Part shown: one piece after another, positions 1 through 9,304 of the stretch
Layout of the letters: each line of letters begins with the position of its first letter
How positions within the stretch are numbered: the first letter of the stretch is position 1
NCBI GenBank assembly: GCA_964618895.1
Contig: CAZUDO010000097.1
Span: forward strand, 62,001-126,000
Length of the DNA stretch: 64,000 bases
Direction of reading: 5' to 3'
Source of the DNA: CAZUDO01 sp964618895
GTDB lineage: Bacteria > Desulfobacterota > Binatia > DP-6
Notes under the pieces: model-generated
Databases searched by the model: none
What the model saw: only the letters and a program-made list of their open reading frames with translations
Told to the model about the DNA's origin: nothing
Position numbers and translations under genes: made by a program

Positions 1-1298
1 CCGAGCCGCTCCGAGTGGCGATCGATCACGCCCAGGAAGCGACGTGCCGTCTCGCGATCGTCGCCAGCAGGGCCGAGGAGCGTTTCGGCGTAGCCCTTGA
101 TGGCCGTTAGGGGCGTGCGCAGCTCGTGCGAGACGTTGGCGACGAAATCCCGCCGGATCACCTCGAGGCGCCGCAGCTCGGTGATGTCGTGCAGCACCAG
201 CACGAAGCCGAACACCCGGCCGGTTCCTTCCCGCAGGCGAGCCGCATTGACGCCCAGGGCGAGGCCACTCCCGCCCTCCAGGATGGCCTCGCGCGACACC
301 ACCGGCGCGCCGCTCACCAGCTCGTGGGTGATGTCGGCCACCGCCGGGTCGCGCACCAGCTCGGCCAGCAGCCGCCCGCGCCCGTCCATGTCTTGCGGCG
401 TCCCGAGCAACTCGCGTGCCCGACGGTTCATGAGCACCACCCGCCCCTCCAGATCCGTCACCAGTACACCTTCGACCATGCCGCGCAGGATCGCCTCCAG
501 CCGTTCGCGCTCGACACGCAGCTCGGCGATGGTGGCGGCCACGTTGCGGGCCATCTCGCCCAGCTGGCGCTCCAGGAGACCCAGGTTGTCGTGGCGCTCG
601 GGCGCGATGTACGGCGCCGGCTCGCCCGCGGCCAGCTCACGCGCGAAGGCGACCAGCCGCTGGATGCGGCGCAACATGCCGCGGGAGAGGAACAGCGCAA
701 CCGTGAGCCCGAACACCGCCGCCATTACGACGCCGGTGACTAGGACGCGGCGCAGGTGCCCGACGTTGTCTTCGATCGCCTTCAGGGGCACCGCGATGCG
801 CACCACCCGCTCACCCGGTCCGGGCTGCCTCCAGGCGACGTACAATAGCCGCGTGCCCACGGTGTGGCTCATTCGGACGCTCCGACCGACGCCTCCTTCG
901 AGCGCCTCCCGGATCTCGGGGCGATTCGCATGGTTCTCGAGCGACTCGGACGAACGTGTCGACTCGCCGAGCACCCGCCCGTCGGGAGCGATCACGGTGA
1001 CGCGCGCACCAAGCAAGGCTTCAATGCGACGACTGGCCTCGTCGAGCGGTGCGCCCTCCGTCACCGGCAGGGCCACGCCGACTTGTCGCGCCTCCGCGAG
1101 CAGCCGTTCGGCGAGCGTCTCCACCTGGTGGCGCTCGACCGTGAACGCGATGTAGGGCACCGCCAGCACCAGCACGCCCCCCAGCGCCGCCAGCGTCGGC
1201 AGGAGGAACTGGAGGACGAGGCTAACGCTCCAGCGCGTCGGGAACGAACTTGTACCCGACTCCGCGAACGGTGACGATGAGCTCGGGGTTGGCGTCAT
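1..1298 (-). CDS. phoR: PhoR-type sensor histidine kinase (partial, 3' end outside window)
   Basis: Membrane sensor kinase for the phosphate-type two-component system, predicted to autophosphorylate and pass phosphate to the PhoB-like regulator next to it. I translated the minus strand from an ATG at 1298. The 432 visible residues give a membrane segment at about 26-50, a short periplasmic sensor region, a second membrane segment at about 187-204, a HAMP-like linker, a PAS domain at about 265-370, and the HisKA motif HELRTPLTAIKGY with the phospho-accepting His at about 391. The frame is open to the window edge, so the ATPase domain is missing here. The chosen ATG overlaps the end of phoB by 77 bases. 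No other start lies in frame before the first membrane segment, so tight translational coupling is likely. Family assignment is secure; specificity for phosphate rests on the PhoB neighbour. Confidence 0.88.
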   Translation of the reverse strand, partial: MTPTPSSSSPFAESGTSSFPTRWSVSLVLQFLLPTLAALGGVLVLAVPYIAFTVERHQVETLAERLLAEARQVGVALPVTEGAPLDEASRRIEALLGARVTVIAPDGRVLGESTRSSESLENHANRPEIREALEGGVGRSVRMSHTVGTRLLYVAWRQPGPGERVVRIAVPLKAIEDNVGHLRRVLVTGVVMAAVFGLTVALFLSRGMLRRIQRLVAFARELAAGEPAPYIAPERHDNLGLLERQLGEMARNVAATIAELRVERERLEAILRGMVEGVLVTDLEGRVVLMNRRARELLGTPQDMDGRGRLLAELVRDPAVADITHELVSGAPVVSREAILEGGSGLALGVNAARLREGTGRVFGFVLVLHDITELRRLEVIRRDFVANVSHELRTPLTAIKGYAETLLGPAGDDRETARRFLGVIDRHSERL

Positions 1299-1938
1299 CG
1301 CGCTCGATCTGTTTCCGCAGTCGCCGGATGTGCACGTCGACCGTCCGCGGCTCTACGTGGACGTCCTGCCCCCACACCAGATCCAGCAGCTGCAAGCGAT
1401 CATAGACCCGGTACGGGTGTAGCACGAAGAACTTGAGCAACTCGAACTCACGCAGCGAGAGACCGATCCGACCCCCGTCCAGGAACGCCTCGTAGGTGTC
1501 GAAGTCGATGCGGAGGCGGCCCTTCTCGAATACATCATGGGGTGTCGGAATGTCTTCACCGTGCGACCGTCGCAGAACTGCCCTCACCCGGGCGAGCAGC
1601 TCCCGGGGGCTGAAGGGCTTGGTGACGTAGTCGTCCGCGCCCATCTCGAGACCGAGGACCCGGTCGACCTCCGCCGCCTTGGCGGTGAGCATGACGATGG
1701 GGATGCCGCGCGTCGCCTCGACCCCCCGGAGCCGGCGGCAGACCTCGAGCCCGTCCACCCCGGGCAACATGAGGTCGAGCACCACCAGGGCCGGCGGCTC
1801 GGTTGCGATCTGGCTGAGGGCCTTCTCGCCCGTGTCCGCCTCCCGGACCCCGTACCCCTCCTGCTCGAGATGGAAGCGGACGAGCTCCCGGATGTCCTTC
1901 TCGTCCTCGACCACCAGAATCGTACGCTTCACACTCAC
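1222..1938 (-). CDS. phoB: PhoB-family response regulator (OmpR/winged-helix)
   Basis: DNA-binding response regulator of 238 residues. The receiver domain (about 5-120) has the acidic pair E11/D12, phospho-acceptor D55 in LVVLDLMLPG, T85 and K107 in VTKPF. The C-terminal winged helix (about 140-235) carries the OmpR/PhoB signature region RTVDVHIRRLRKQIE and ends in VRGVGYKF. The start is GTG at 1938; no strong ribosome site is visible. The kinase gene begins inside its 3' end, so the two form one operon. The family normally activates pho-box promoters under phosphate limitation; I did not identify pho boxes here. The 151-bp gap to the divergent amidotransferase gene should hold promoters for both. 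Confidence 0.95.
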   Translation of the reverse strand: MSVKRTILVVEDEKDIRELVRFHLEQEGYGVREADTGEKALSQIATEPPALVVLDLMLPGVDGLEVCRRLRGVEATRGIPIVMLTAKAAEVDRVLGLEMGADDYVTKPFSPRELLARVRAVLRRSHGEDIPTPHDVFEKGRLRIDFDTYEAFLDGGRIGLSLREFELLKFFVLHPYRVYDRLQLLDLVWGQDVHVEPRTVDVHIRRLRKQIERDDANPELIVTVRGVGYKFVPDALER

Positions 1939-2089
1939 CTAGGCGACTCGGGCGGGAGTATACCCCTGCCCGACAACGGGGACATGACGGGACGATGAAG
2001 TGATTTTGACAGGCTACCGGGGCGCGGTCGGGACGGCAAGCGTGCCTGCACCTTGACTGCGGGGGGAGCGATGGGAATAGAGAGGCCCC

Positions 2090-2839
2090 ATGTCACGCCG
2101 GGGTGAGGAAGGGGACCCCTCGGGCGAGGGCACCTCGTGGCTGGTGCTGCGCCATACCCAGGCCGAGGGACTCGGCCTGCTCGCCAACGCGCTGCGCGAG
2201 CTGGGAGTGCACCATCGCGTGCTCGACCTGCCGCGCGGCGAGCCGCCGCCGCGCGATCTCCGCGGCGTGGGCGGCCTGATCGTTCTGGGCGGCCCCATGG
2301 CCGCCTATGAGGGCGACCGGCATGCGTTCCTCGCCACCGAGACCGCCCTCATCGAGCGCATGCTGACGGCCGGGCGACCCATCCTGGGGATCTGCCTCGG
2401 CGCCCAGCTGATCGCGCAGGTGCTGGGCGCGCGGGTCTTCCCCGGCGAGCGGCGCGAGGTGGGTTGGGCGCCGATCACGCTCACGGACGACGGGCTCGAC
2501 GACCCGCTGTTCGCCGGCGGCGACAAGACGCTGAACGTGTTCCACATGCACGGCGACACGTACGAGCTGCCGCCCGACGCCCACAACCTGGCCCGCTCCG
2601 CCCTGTACGAGCAGCAGGGGTTCCGCTGGGGCGACCTGGTGTACGGCTTCCAGTTCCACCTCGAATTCACCGAGGTCATGATCGCGCGCCTGGTGAACGA
2701 GGCCGAGTCGCGGGCGTACATCGCCGCCGCGGGGGTCGACCCGCCGGCACTGCTGGCACAGAGTGCCCCGCAGGTGCGGCAGCTGGCGGAGGTCGCGCAG
2801 CGCGTGTTCAGCAACTTCTTCAGCCAGTGCGGGCTGTGA
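2090..2839 (+). CDS. Class I glutamine amidotransferase (GMP-synthase-like GATase1)
   Basis: Stand-alone class I glutamine amidotransferase domain of 249 residues. The catalytic triad is visible: nucleophile C102 in GICLGAQLIAQ, H190 and E192 in FQFHLEF. The oxyanion-side glycine motif VLGGPM is at about 65-70. Such solo GATase1 proteins are often annotated as GMP synthase-like, but there is no ATP-pyrophosphatase domain, so it is not GuaA. Related proteins include gamma-glutamyl-peptide hydrolases, and the substrate here is unknown. ATG at 2090 is preceded by a GAGAGG ribosome site. It converges with the phosphodiesterase gene, leaving only 7 bp between stop codons. Confidence 0.85.
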   Translation: MSRRGEEGDPSGEGTSWLVLRHTQAEGLGLLANALRELGVHHRVLDLPRGEPPPRDLRGVGGLIVLGGPMAAYEGDRHAFLATETALIERMLTAGRPILGICLGAQLIAQVLGARVFPGERREVGWAPITLTDDGLDDPLFAGGDKTLNVFHMHGDTYELPPDAHNLARSALYEQQGFRWGDLVYGFQFHLEFTEVMIARLVNEAESRAYIAAAGVDPPALLAQSAPQVRQLAEVAQRVFSNFFSQCGL

Positions 2840-2846
2840 CGCACGC

Positions 2847-4190
2847 TCAGTAGCTCGTCCCCGGCGGGAGCAGCTCGACGACCGGGGACGGCAGCGCCGG
2901 GAGCGCCGTGCCATCCACGCGCTTCGGGGGCGGCAGCCCGAGCAGGACGGCGATCGTCCGCCCGATGGCCGCGGAGGACGGCGGCGGCGTGGTCGCCGGG
3001 GCCACGCGTAGCCCCGGGAACCCGCCCGCGACGAAGAGGGGGATGGTCTGCTCGTGGGGACCGCCATGGTTGCCGCGATGCTGCTCGCTGTCGAGATCCG
3101 TGGCGTCGGCGAACTCGTAGCCACGGGCGGCGACCAGGAAGAGCTCGCCGGTGCGCTGGTGCGCCAGGTGCCAGTCGGGATGCGCCTCGGCGAGCAGGCG
3201 CACCCCCGGGAGTGGAAGGCGCGCCAACACCTCCGCCACACCGGGGAGGCCGCTGAACACCTCGGCGGCGCGCGTCAGCGCCGCCGCCGTGTCGCCGAGC
3301 GTGGTCGCCCCCGGACGCAGCGCCATGGCGTACACGTGCGCCACCGGGCCATCGGACACCACATGGACACCGGTCGCCTGCGCGGCCTTCGCGGCCGCCT
3401 CGAGATCGATCACCGGGTGGGGTCGCTCGGCGGTCGGCGCCACGCTGCTGAAGCCATGATCGGCGGTCACGATGAGCACCGATCGATGCCACCGCCCCGT
3501 GGTTTCGAGCCGATCCACCAGCCGGCGGATGGCGGCATCGGCGGCGCCCACGGCGCGGGCGTACTCGGGGCTCTCGGGCCCGTACCCGTGGCCGTGGCGA
3601 TCGACCTCGGCCAGCTGGACGGCAGCCAGATCGGGCTCGTCCTTGGCGAACGACTCGAGGGCGGTGGTCATGGTGCCGTCGTCGCCGGAGCCGCCCATGG
3701 AGAAGAACTCGCTCCCGGGGGACCACAGGTGGTCCGCAGCCTGCTGCCGTCCCGGAACGGCGGCAAAGAGGCGGCCGAGCTTCGCCTTGCCGAAGACGGC
3801 CGTGGTCACGAGCGCCGGCGCCGAGGCTTCCGCGATCGTGAACAGCGTCTGCACTTCGATGAGGGAGGCCTTGTCGAGCTTGTCGGCGTCGTCGCCGGGC
3901 TCGCGGCTCCAGTACTGGTTGCCGGTGATGCCGTGCGCCTCGGGAAACACGCCGGTCAGCAGCGTGGCGTGATTCGGATTGGTCCGGCTCGGCATGACCG
4001 CCCGGGCGGTGAGTCGCGAGGCGTGCGCCGCGGGACGGTCGAGGACCTCGAACAGCTTCGGCATGTGCGTCGGGGTGGCGAAGCGGGCGTCGAGCCCGTC
4101 GACGATCACCAGATAGACGTGCGGCCGTTCGCCGGCCGGGACCGGGGCGACGACCAGGAGGCTCACCAGGATCGCGACCAACATCTGCAT
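2847..4190 (-). CDS. Secreted alkaline-phosphatase-superfamily phosphodiesterase
   Basis: Type I phosphodiesterase/nucleotide pyrophosphatase-like enzyme of 447 residues. ATG at 4190 gives a signal peptide (residues 1-20, ending in a PVPAG cleavage region). The open frame continues far upstream but runs antisense to the next gene, so this start is preferred. Metal and nucleophile motifs follow the superfamily order: VIVDGLD (about 28-34), PSRTNPNHATLLTG with the likely Thr nucleophile at 70, EVDRHGHGYG, TADHGF and RGNHGG. Expected to act in the periplasm on phosphodiesters or nucleotides; the substrate cannot be read from sequence. With PhoBR close by, a role in phosphate scavenging is possible but inferred. 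It is divergent from the 4239 gene. Confidence 0.85.
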   Translation of the reverse strand: MQMLVAILVSLLVVAPVPAGERPHVYLVIVDGLDARFATPTHMPKLFEVLDRPAAHASRLTARAVMPSRTNPNHATLLTGVFPEAHGITGNQYWSREPGDDADKLDKASLIEVQTLFTIAEASAPALVTTAVFGKAKLGRLFAAVPGRQQAADHLWSPGSEFFSMGGSGDDGTMTTALESFAKDEPDLAAVQLAEVDRHGHGYGPESPEYARAVGAADAAIRRLVDRLETTGRWHRSVLIVTADHGFSSVAPTAERPHPVIDLEAAAKAAQATGVHVVSDGPVAHVYAMALRPGATTLGDTAAALTRAAEVFSGLPGVAEVLARLPLPGVRLLAEAHPDWHLAHQRTGELFLVAARGYEFADATDLDSEQHRGNHGGPHEQTIPLFVAGGFPGLRVAPATTPPPSSAAIGRTIAVLLGLPPPKRVDGTALPALPSPVVELLPPGTSY

Positions 4191-4238
4191 GGCCGCCGTG
4201 TGTAGACGGTTGTGGAACGAGACGCTACAACCGCGACG

Positions 4239-5780
4239 GTGCCGGACGCGCGCCTGACCGTGATCCCGGGGCCCAACTCGATCGTGCTGGTCGCCCCGCA
4301 CGGCGGCCGCCGGGATCCGGTACGGCGGCCCTGGGGTCGAGGGCGCCTGCGCGTGAACGACCTCCACACGCCCGCACTGACCGCCGAGCTGGCCACGCGT
4401 CTCGGCGCGGCCGCCCTCGTCAATGCGGCCCACGATCGCAACGACGTCGACCTGAACCGCATCACCGAGACCCACACGCGGGCGCCGGAGTTCCTCGCGC
4501 AGCTCGCGGAGTTGCTCTCGATGGCGCTCGCACACCACCCGCGGATCACGCTGCTCACCGTGCACGGCTGGAACGTCATCCAGCCCGCACTCGACCTCGG
4601 CCTCGGGTGCGTCCCGCGGGACGACCCGTTCGCGGTCGACGACCATGCCGCCGTCTCCCCGGGCTTCGCCGCCGGTACCGTGCGCCGCCTGGTCGAGGTG
4701 TGCGCGGCGAAGGGCCTGACGGCCACGGTCGGCGCGCGCTATCCGGCCCGGCACCGCGAGAACCTGCTCCAGCTGTTCACACCCCGCTATCGCGACGACC
4801 CGCGCCCGCTGGTGCGTGCGCTCGCCGACCTGGCACCCCGCATCGACGCCGTGCAGCTCGAGCTCGGCATTCCGCTGCGCTGGCCGGGACCGTGGCGCGA
4901 TGCGTTTCTCGCCGCCTGCGTCGACGCCCTGCCTGCCCTGGTCACGCCTCCGGCGGGGAACGACCTCGCCGCCGCGGCCCGCGCGACTGCGAGTCCGCAA
5001 CCTCCCGTCCGGCTCCAGTTCACGTCTCCGACCCTGTGCGGGCTCGTCGCCCACGACGGCCCCGGCGGCGGACGGCTGCTCCTCTTCCCTCCGGAGGGCG
5101 GCCTGCTCCTGTTCACCGGAGAGCGCGTGCGTGGCGATCTCCCCGAGGCGATCGGGCCGCTGCACGTGTCCAGCGGACCGTATGGCGGCTGTCGGGTTCG
5201 CTTTCGCGGACCCGTGCTGCGCTTCGCGGACACATTCCCGTTCCTCGACCTCGAGCCCGGACTCGCCACCGCCCACCTGGCCGAGGCCGACGTAGCACTC
5301 GAATTTGCCGCCCGGGACCACCTCGACACCGCTTCCCGCTTCGGCGCGCTGCACGGCACGGTGCGCGTGGGCGCGACCACGATCACGGTCGACGGCAGCG
5401 CGTTCTGCGAGCACGATCCGCCCCCGACCCCGTGGCCACGCTTGCGCGCGCAGCTGCGCCTGGACGATCAGGCCTGCGTCACGCTCACGCTCGGCCTGCA
5501 CGACGGCCTGGCGACGGGATCGGTTCGACAGCGTGAGCGCACGGTGCCGATTGCGACTGCGCACGCCGAGTTCGCGCCCGGCGACCACCCGCTCGCGCAC
5601 CTCGCCCTCGAGCTCGGGCTGGCGGACGGCACGAGTCTCGGCGTGCGTGTCCGGGCCGTGCATCGACTGCCGGTGGTGCGCGGCCACGGCCCGCATCCCA
5701 TCCGCCTCGACTTCGTGGCCGCCCGGCTCGACGACGGCCCCCCCTGGCCGGCGGGGTGGTGCGAGCTCGGCGGCGTATAG
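4239..5780 (+). CDS. N-formylglutamate amidohydrolase-like protein with extra C-terminal region
   Basis: Product of about 513 residues. The first 230 residues resemble the N-formylglutamate amidohydrolase fold. Visible motifs are VLVAPHGGRRDP, a conserved aspartate in VNDLHT, DVDLNR, and VHGWN. These match the His/Asp/Arg pattern of that zinc hydrolase family. The remaining 280 or so residues are beta-rich and I do not recognise them. GTG at 4239 is preferred over an in-frame GTG at 4212, which would sit only 21 bp from the divergent phosphodiesterase start. No signal peptide, so cytoplasmic. No histidine-utilisation genes are nearby, so the family name need not describe the reaction. Confidence 0.55.
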   Translation: MPDARLTVIPGPNSIVLVAPHGGRRDPVRRPWGRGRLRVNDLHTPALTAELATRLGAAALVNAAHDRNDVDLNRITETHTRAPEFLAQLAELLSMALAHHPRITLLTVHGWNVIQPALDLGLGCVPRDDPFAVDDHAAVSPGFAAGTVRRLVEVCAAKGLTATVGARYPARHRENLLQLFTPRYRDDPRPLVRALADLAPRIDAVQLELGIPLRWPGPWRDAFLAACVDALPALVTPPAGNDLAAAARATASPQPPVRLQFTSPTLCGLVAHDGPGGGRLLLFPPEGGLLLFTGERVRGDLPEAIGPLHVSSGPYGGCRVRFRGPVLRFADTFPFLDLEPGLATAHLAEADVALEFAARDHLDTASRFGALHGTVRVGATTITVDGSAFCEHDPPPTPWPRLRAQLRLDDQACVTLTLGLHDGLATGSVRQRERTVPIATAHAEFAPGDHPLAHLALELGLADGTSLGVRVRAVHRLPVVRGHGPHPIRLDFVAARLDDGPPWPAGWCELGGV

Positions 5781-5906
5781 CGACCGGACGCTGGTCGCGC
5801 AGAGCTGCTCGAAGCGTGCACAAGCGCCACGGTATAGGGGTGCTCATGATAGAGAAAACCCTTGCATTTCATGGCATTGCCATTGCTCTTCAGCCTCTTC
5901 TCCGCC

Positions 5907-8900
5907 ATGGAACGTCCCTGCCTTCGGTCTGGTCGCGGGCCCCGTCTCGACGCGTGCGCGGTCGTGTGCCTGGCGGCGCTCGCGAGCGCACCGGCGTGGG
6001 CCGCCTCCAAGGCATTGGTGGCCGCCATCGGCGACGCGGCCCCGGGCGGAGGACTGTTCGCCGGCCCGAGCTTCACGGGGTGGCCAGCCGCGGCGGGTAC
6101 GGGGTGGATCGCGTTCCGGGGCGAGGTGTCGCAGGGAGGGACGAGCGAGGCGCTGATCGTCGCGCATCGCACCCCGCCGGCGACCCGCGTGCAGGTCGCG
6201 AGCATCGGCCTGACAGCCCCGGGCGGCGGCACGTTCAAGCAGTTCGTCGGCCGGCCAGCCGTGAACGCCAACGGCGACGTGGCGTTCCTGGCGCTGCTCA
6301 CCCGCGGCGACGACGACGATGACGACCCGACCGGGCCCACGCCCGCCGGCGTCTTCCTCTTCCGCCACGGCGAACTGCGCGCCGTGGCGCGCTCGGGGGA
6401 GACGATCAGCGGCGCCGGGCGCCTCGACCTGGTGGGCCCGATCGGCCAGACCACCGACCCCGGCGAGGACACTCCGGAGCGGAGCCCGTCGATCAACGAC
6501 GCCGGCGACGTGGCCTTCCTGGGGGCGGTGCGTGACAACCCACAGAGCGCGGCGGCCCTGTTCCTGGCGCCGGCCGAGGCCGCCGCGGCCGTGGTCCTGC
6601 GGCTCGGCGACGCGTACGACGGCGGCGTCTTCACGGCCCTCGGCTCACCGGCATTGAACAACACCCAGGTGCTCGCCTTCCACGCCCGCGCCACCACCGT
6701 CGATCCCAATGACGACGACGGGGTCGTCGACGGCATCTTCAGCTACGCCGGCGGCGCGACGGTGATGGTGCGCGACGGTATCCGGCCGATGGGTGTCGCC
6801 AGCCCACTGCGGGATTTCGGCGATGCCGTGGCCGTGAACGACCGCGGTGACGTGGCCTTCCTCGCGGGCCCGCTGTTCGACGACGACGACAGCAGCGCCG
6901 ACGACGAGCGCTTCGGCATCCTCGTCTGTCGCGGTGGCGTGGTGATCCCGATCGCCGGCTCCGGCCGGGTGGTCGGGAGCGACCGCATCATCGGCATCCG
7001 GCTCGGCGCCGGCTCGGGTAGCCAGCTCACTGCCCCGGCCATCGCACCGGACGGCAGCGTGGCCTTCTTCGCCACCGTCCGGGGTGACACCGGCGGCGGC
7101 GAAGCGATCGTGGTCTGGAACGGGACCAAGTCGACCGCCGTCGTCTACACCAACGGGTCACGCGCCGACACGACACCTGCCGGCGGGACCTACAACGGCG
7201 CCGAGTCGGCGCCCGCCATCGACGCGAACGGGGCGGTCGTGTTCCTGGCCCGGATCGCTGCCGGGGCGAGCAGCGAGGCGGTCGTCTATCAGCCAAAGAC
7301 CGGCGAGGGCGTCCCGGTGGTCGTGGGCGACGCCGCGCCGAGCGGTGGCTTCTTCGCCGGCCGGCCGTTCTCGAACCCGCTGCTGAACGACCAGGGCGAC
7401 GTGGTGTTCCGCGCCTTCGTGGCGCGGAGCGTGGCCAGCGTCGGCATCTTCCGCTACCGCCAGGGCGAGCTCGAGGCCGTCGTGCGCGCGGGCGACCCGT
7501 CGCCGCTACCGGACGGGACGCCCTTTGACGACATCCTCGGGCAGCCGAGCGTGAACGCCGAGGGGGCGGTCGCCTTCTCCGCGCACATCCTCGACCGGGG
7601 CGTCGGCATCTTCGTCGCCGACGTAAGCGGCGTGCGGACGGTCGCACTCGTCGGGGACCCTGCTCCGGGGGAGAGCGGCACCGAGTTCCGGTCGTTCGGA
7701 TTGAACCCCTCGATCAACGACGACGGCGCGGTGGCATTCCGGGCCACCACCCTGCTGCGCGCGCCGGATGGATCGGTCCGCCGCGAGCGCATCCTGTTGG
7801 CCGACCAGAGCGGCATCCGCATCCTCGCCTCGGCGGGCGACATGAACCCGACCGGCGTGCCGTTCCTGCGCCTGCGCGATCCCGTCCTGAGCAACGTGCC
7901 GTCGGTGGCCTTCCGGGCGTCGCTCGGCGAAGAGAAGGTGGTCGCCGGAGGCCTCTTCCTGGTCGACGACGGCGGCGTGGTCCGGATCGCCGTCGAGAAG
8001 GACGATCTCGGCGGCGGTGTCCTCCTCAGCGGGTTCACGGGGGAGCCTGTGATCAACGCGCTCGGCGACCTCGCCTTCCTGGCCAGCCGATCGCGTGTCA
8101 GCGGGGGCCTGCGCCGTTCGCTGGGCCCCGCCATCCTGCGTCACGCCACGTCGCAGCTCGCCTCGGTCATCGCCCAGGACATGCCCGGACCCGCGGGCGG
8201 GACGTTCCGCACCCTCGGGCAACCGGCGATCAACGGCCTGGGCCACCTGGCCTTCCGCGGCTCATTCCTGCCCTTGACGGGCGGCACCCCGGGGCTGTTC
8301 CTCGAGACGCAGGACGGGATCGAGCCGTATCTGGCCATCGGCGAAGCGACGGCGCTCAAGGGGCGCATCGCCCAGATCAGCTCGCGCCCGGCACTCAACA
8401 GCGACGGCGACATGGCGTTCACCGCCGCCGTCTCGGGCGGCACCGCGCGCAGCGGCATCTTCCTCGCCTCGCGCACGTCCCTCGAAGTGCAATCGCTCGC
8501 CGTGCGGCTCGGCCGCCGCGGGCGCGACCGCGTGAAGCTCCGTCTCCTGCTGCGTACCGGGCGTACGTCGACCGGGCTCGATCCCACGCACGAAGCCGTG
8601 ACGGTATCGCTTGCCGACGCCAAGGGCAGCCTCTGGTCGGTCACCGTCCCCGCCGGCACCCTCAAGCGCAAGGGCAAGGGCAAGACGTTGATCGCCACCC
8701 CGCGCCGTGGCTCGAGTCTCGCGCTGTCCCTGCGCACGCTCCGCCTCGAGGTCCCGCAACCCGAGGTCGCGCGCGTCACCGCGACGTCGACCACGGTCGA
8801 TCTCACCCGCGGCGGTGAGCGCCCGCTGGAGGCGCCCTTCACCGTCACGCTCCAGATCAACGACGACAGCGGCTTGCGGATCGCCCCGTGCGAACTGCGC

Positions 8901-8930
8901 AAGCGCGGCGTCCGCTGCAAGGTGCTCTGA
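5907..8930 (+). CDS. Large secreted NxxGxxAF tandem-repeat protein
   Basis: Secreted protein of about 1007 residues. ATG at 5907 gives a clean signal peptide (hydrophobic core CAVVCLAALASAPAWA); in-frame TTG 5862 and ATG 5871 would add a hydrophobic extension. The body repeats a motif of the form (V/I/L)Nxx(G)x(V/L)AFxA about twelve times at roughly 60-70 residue spacing, for example VNANGDVAFLA, INDAGDVAFLG, VNDRGDVAFLA, LNDQGDVVFRA and INDDGAVAFRA. Between copies lie 'GDxxPxGGxF' segments. This is the tandem-repeat NxxGxxAF family, probably a beta-propeller or solenoid; function unknown. The last 140 residues (VKLRLLLRTGR onward) form a separate beta-rich domain with two cysteines near the end. 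A type II secretion substrate is possible (inference). Confidence 0.8.
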   Translation: MERPCLRSGRGPRLDACAVVCLAALASAPAWAASKALVAAIGDAAPGGGLFAGPSFTGWPAAAGTGWIAFRGEVSQGGTSEALIVAHRTPPATRVQVASIGLTAPGGGTFKQFVGRPAVNANGDVAFLALLTRGDDDDDDPTGPTPAGVFLFRHGELRAVARSGETISGAGRLDLVGPIGQTTDPGEDTPERSPSINDAGDVAFLGAVRDNPQSAAALFLAPAEAAAAVVLRLGDAYDGGVFTALGSPALNNTQVLAFHARATTVDPNDDDGVVDGIFSYAGGATVMVRDGIRPMGVASPLRDFGDAVAVNDRGDVAFLAGPLFDDDDSSADDERFGILVCRGGVVIPIAGSGRVVGSDRIIGIRLGAGSGSQLTAPAIAPDGSVAFFATVRGDTGGGEAIVVWNGTKSTAVVYTNGSRADTTPAGGTYNGAESAPAIDANGAVVFLARIAAGASSEAVVYQPKTGEGVPVVVGDAAPSGGFFAGRPFSNPLLNDQGDVVFRAFVARSVASVGIFRYRQGELEAVVRAGDPSPLPDGTPFDDILGQPSVNAEGAVAFSAHILDRGVGIFVADVSGVRTVALVGDPAPGESGTEFRSFGLNPSINDDGAVAFRATTLLRAPDGSVRRERILLADQSGIRILASAGDMNPTGVPFLRLRDPVLSNVPSVAFRASLGEEKVVAGGLFLVDDGGVVRIAVEKDDLGGGVLLSGFTGEPVINALGDLAFLASRSRVSGGLRRSLGPAILRHATSQLASVIAQDMPGPAGGTFRTLGQPAINGLGHLAFRGSFLPLTGGTPGLFLETQDGIEPYLAIGEATALKGRIAQISSRPALNSDGDMAFTAAVSGGTARSGIFLASRTSLEVQSLAVRLGRRGRDRVKLRLLLRTGRTSTGLDPTHEAVTVSLADAKGSLWSVTVPAGTLKRKGKGKTLIATPRRGSSLALSLRTLRLEVPQPEVARVTATSTTVDLTRGGERPLEAPFTVTLQINDDSGLRIAPCELRKRGVRCKVL

Positions 8931-8964
8931 GGCTCTCGTCGGACGCGCTCGATCGTGGCGGGCG

Positions 8965-9087
8965 TGCCGCGGGACGGCGGGGGCGACGTCTCCGGTTCGT
9001 TCGGCGACGAATGAGACGGGCAAGCACCCGCACACTGCACATCGTCGCCTCAAGGCCCTCCGACGTCGCCCCCGCCGTCCCGCGGCA
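8965..9087. repeat. Structured inverted element, copy A1
   Basis: Two perfect 26-bp arms (8965-8990 and 9062-9087) are reverse complements and enclose exactly 71 nt. Read on the minus strand, the core contains GCCTTGAGGCGACGA and ends in TCGTCGCCGAACGAACCGGA. Within it GGCGACGA pairs with TCGTCGCC, so a second helix sits inside the first. The core ends match copy A2 after reversing; the middle differs. Lying between convergent genes, it could also act as a bidirectional terminator. Confidence 0.85.
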
Positions 9088-9193
9088 TGCGTCGGCCTCG
9101 GGGCACCCGGCGTGATCCCTTCGCGTGGCGAGAGGAGTCCGCTCGGCCGAGTGGGGGGGTGGCAGGGGGCGACGCGGCGGATCGCGCGCGAGT

Positions 9194-9304
9194 CGCGGGG
9201 CGGGGGTGTCCTCGTAGTGCCTTGAGGCGCCGTCGCGACACACGCCTTGGCACCGGTGCCTCAATCGGCGCCGAACGAAACGGAGAGGACACCCCCGCCC
9301 CGCG
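9194..9304. repeat. Structured inverted element, copy A2
   Basis: Perfect 20-bp arms (9194-9213 and 9285-9304) enclose exactly 71 nt. The core shares GCCTTGAGGCG near one end and GCCGAACGAA plus CGGA at the other with A1 read in reverse. The inner helix is GGCGCCG with CGGCGCC, a covariant version of the A1 inner helix. Arm sequence differs from A1 except for a GCGGGGG block seven bases from the core. Confidence 0.8.

Noticed and set aside
2847..5696. 949-residue version of the phosphodiesterase
   Set aside because: The upstream 500 residues are antisense to the amidohydrolase-like gene and have shadow-frame composition; ATG 4190 gives a proper signal peptide.
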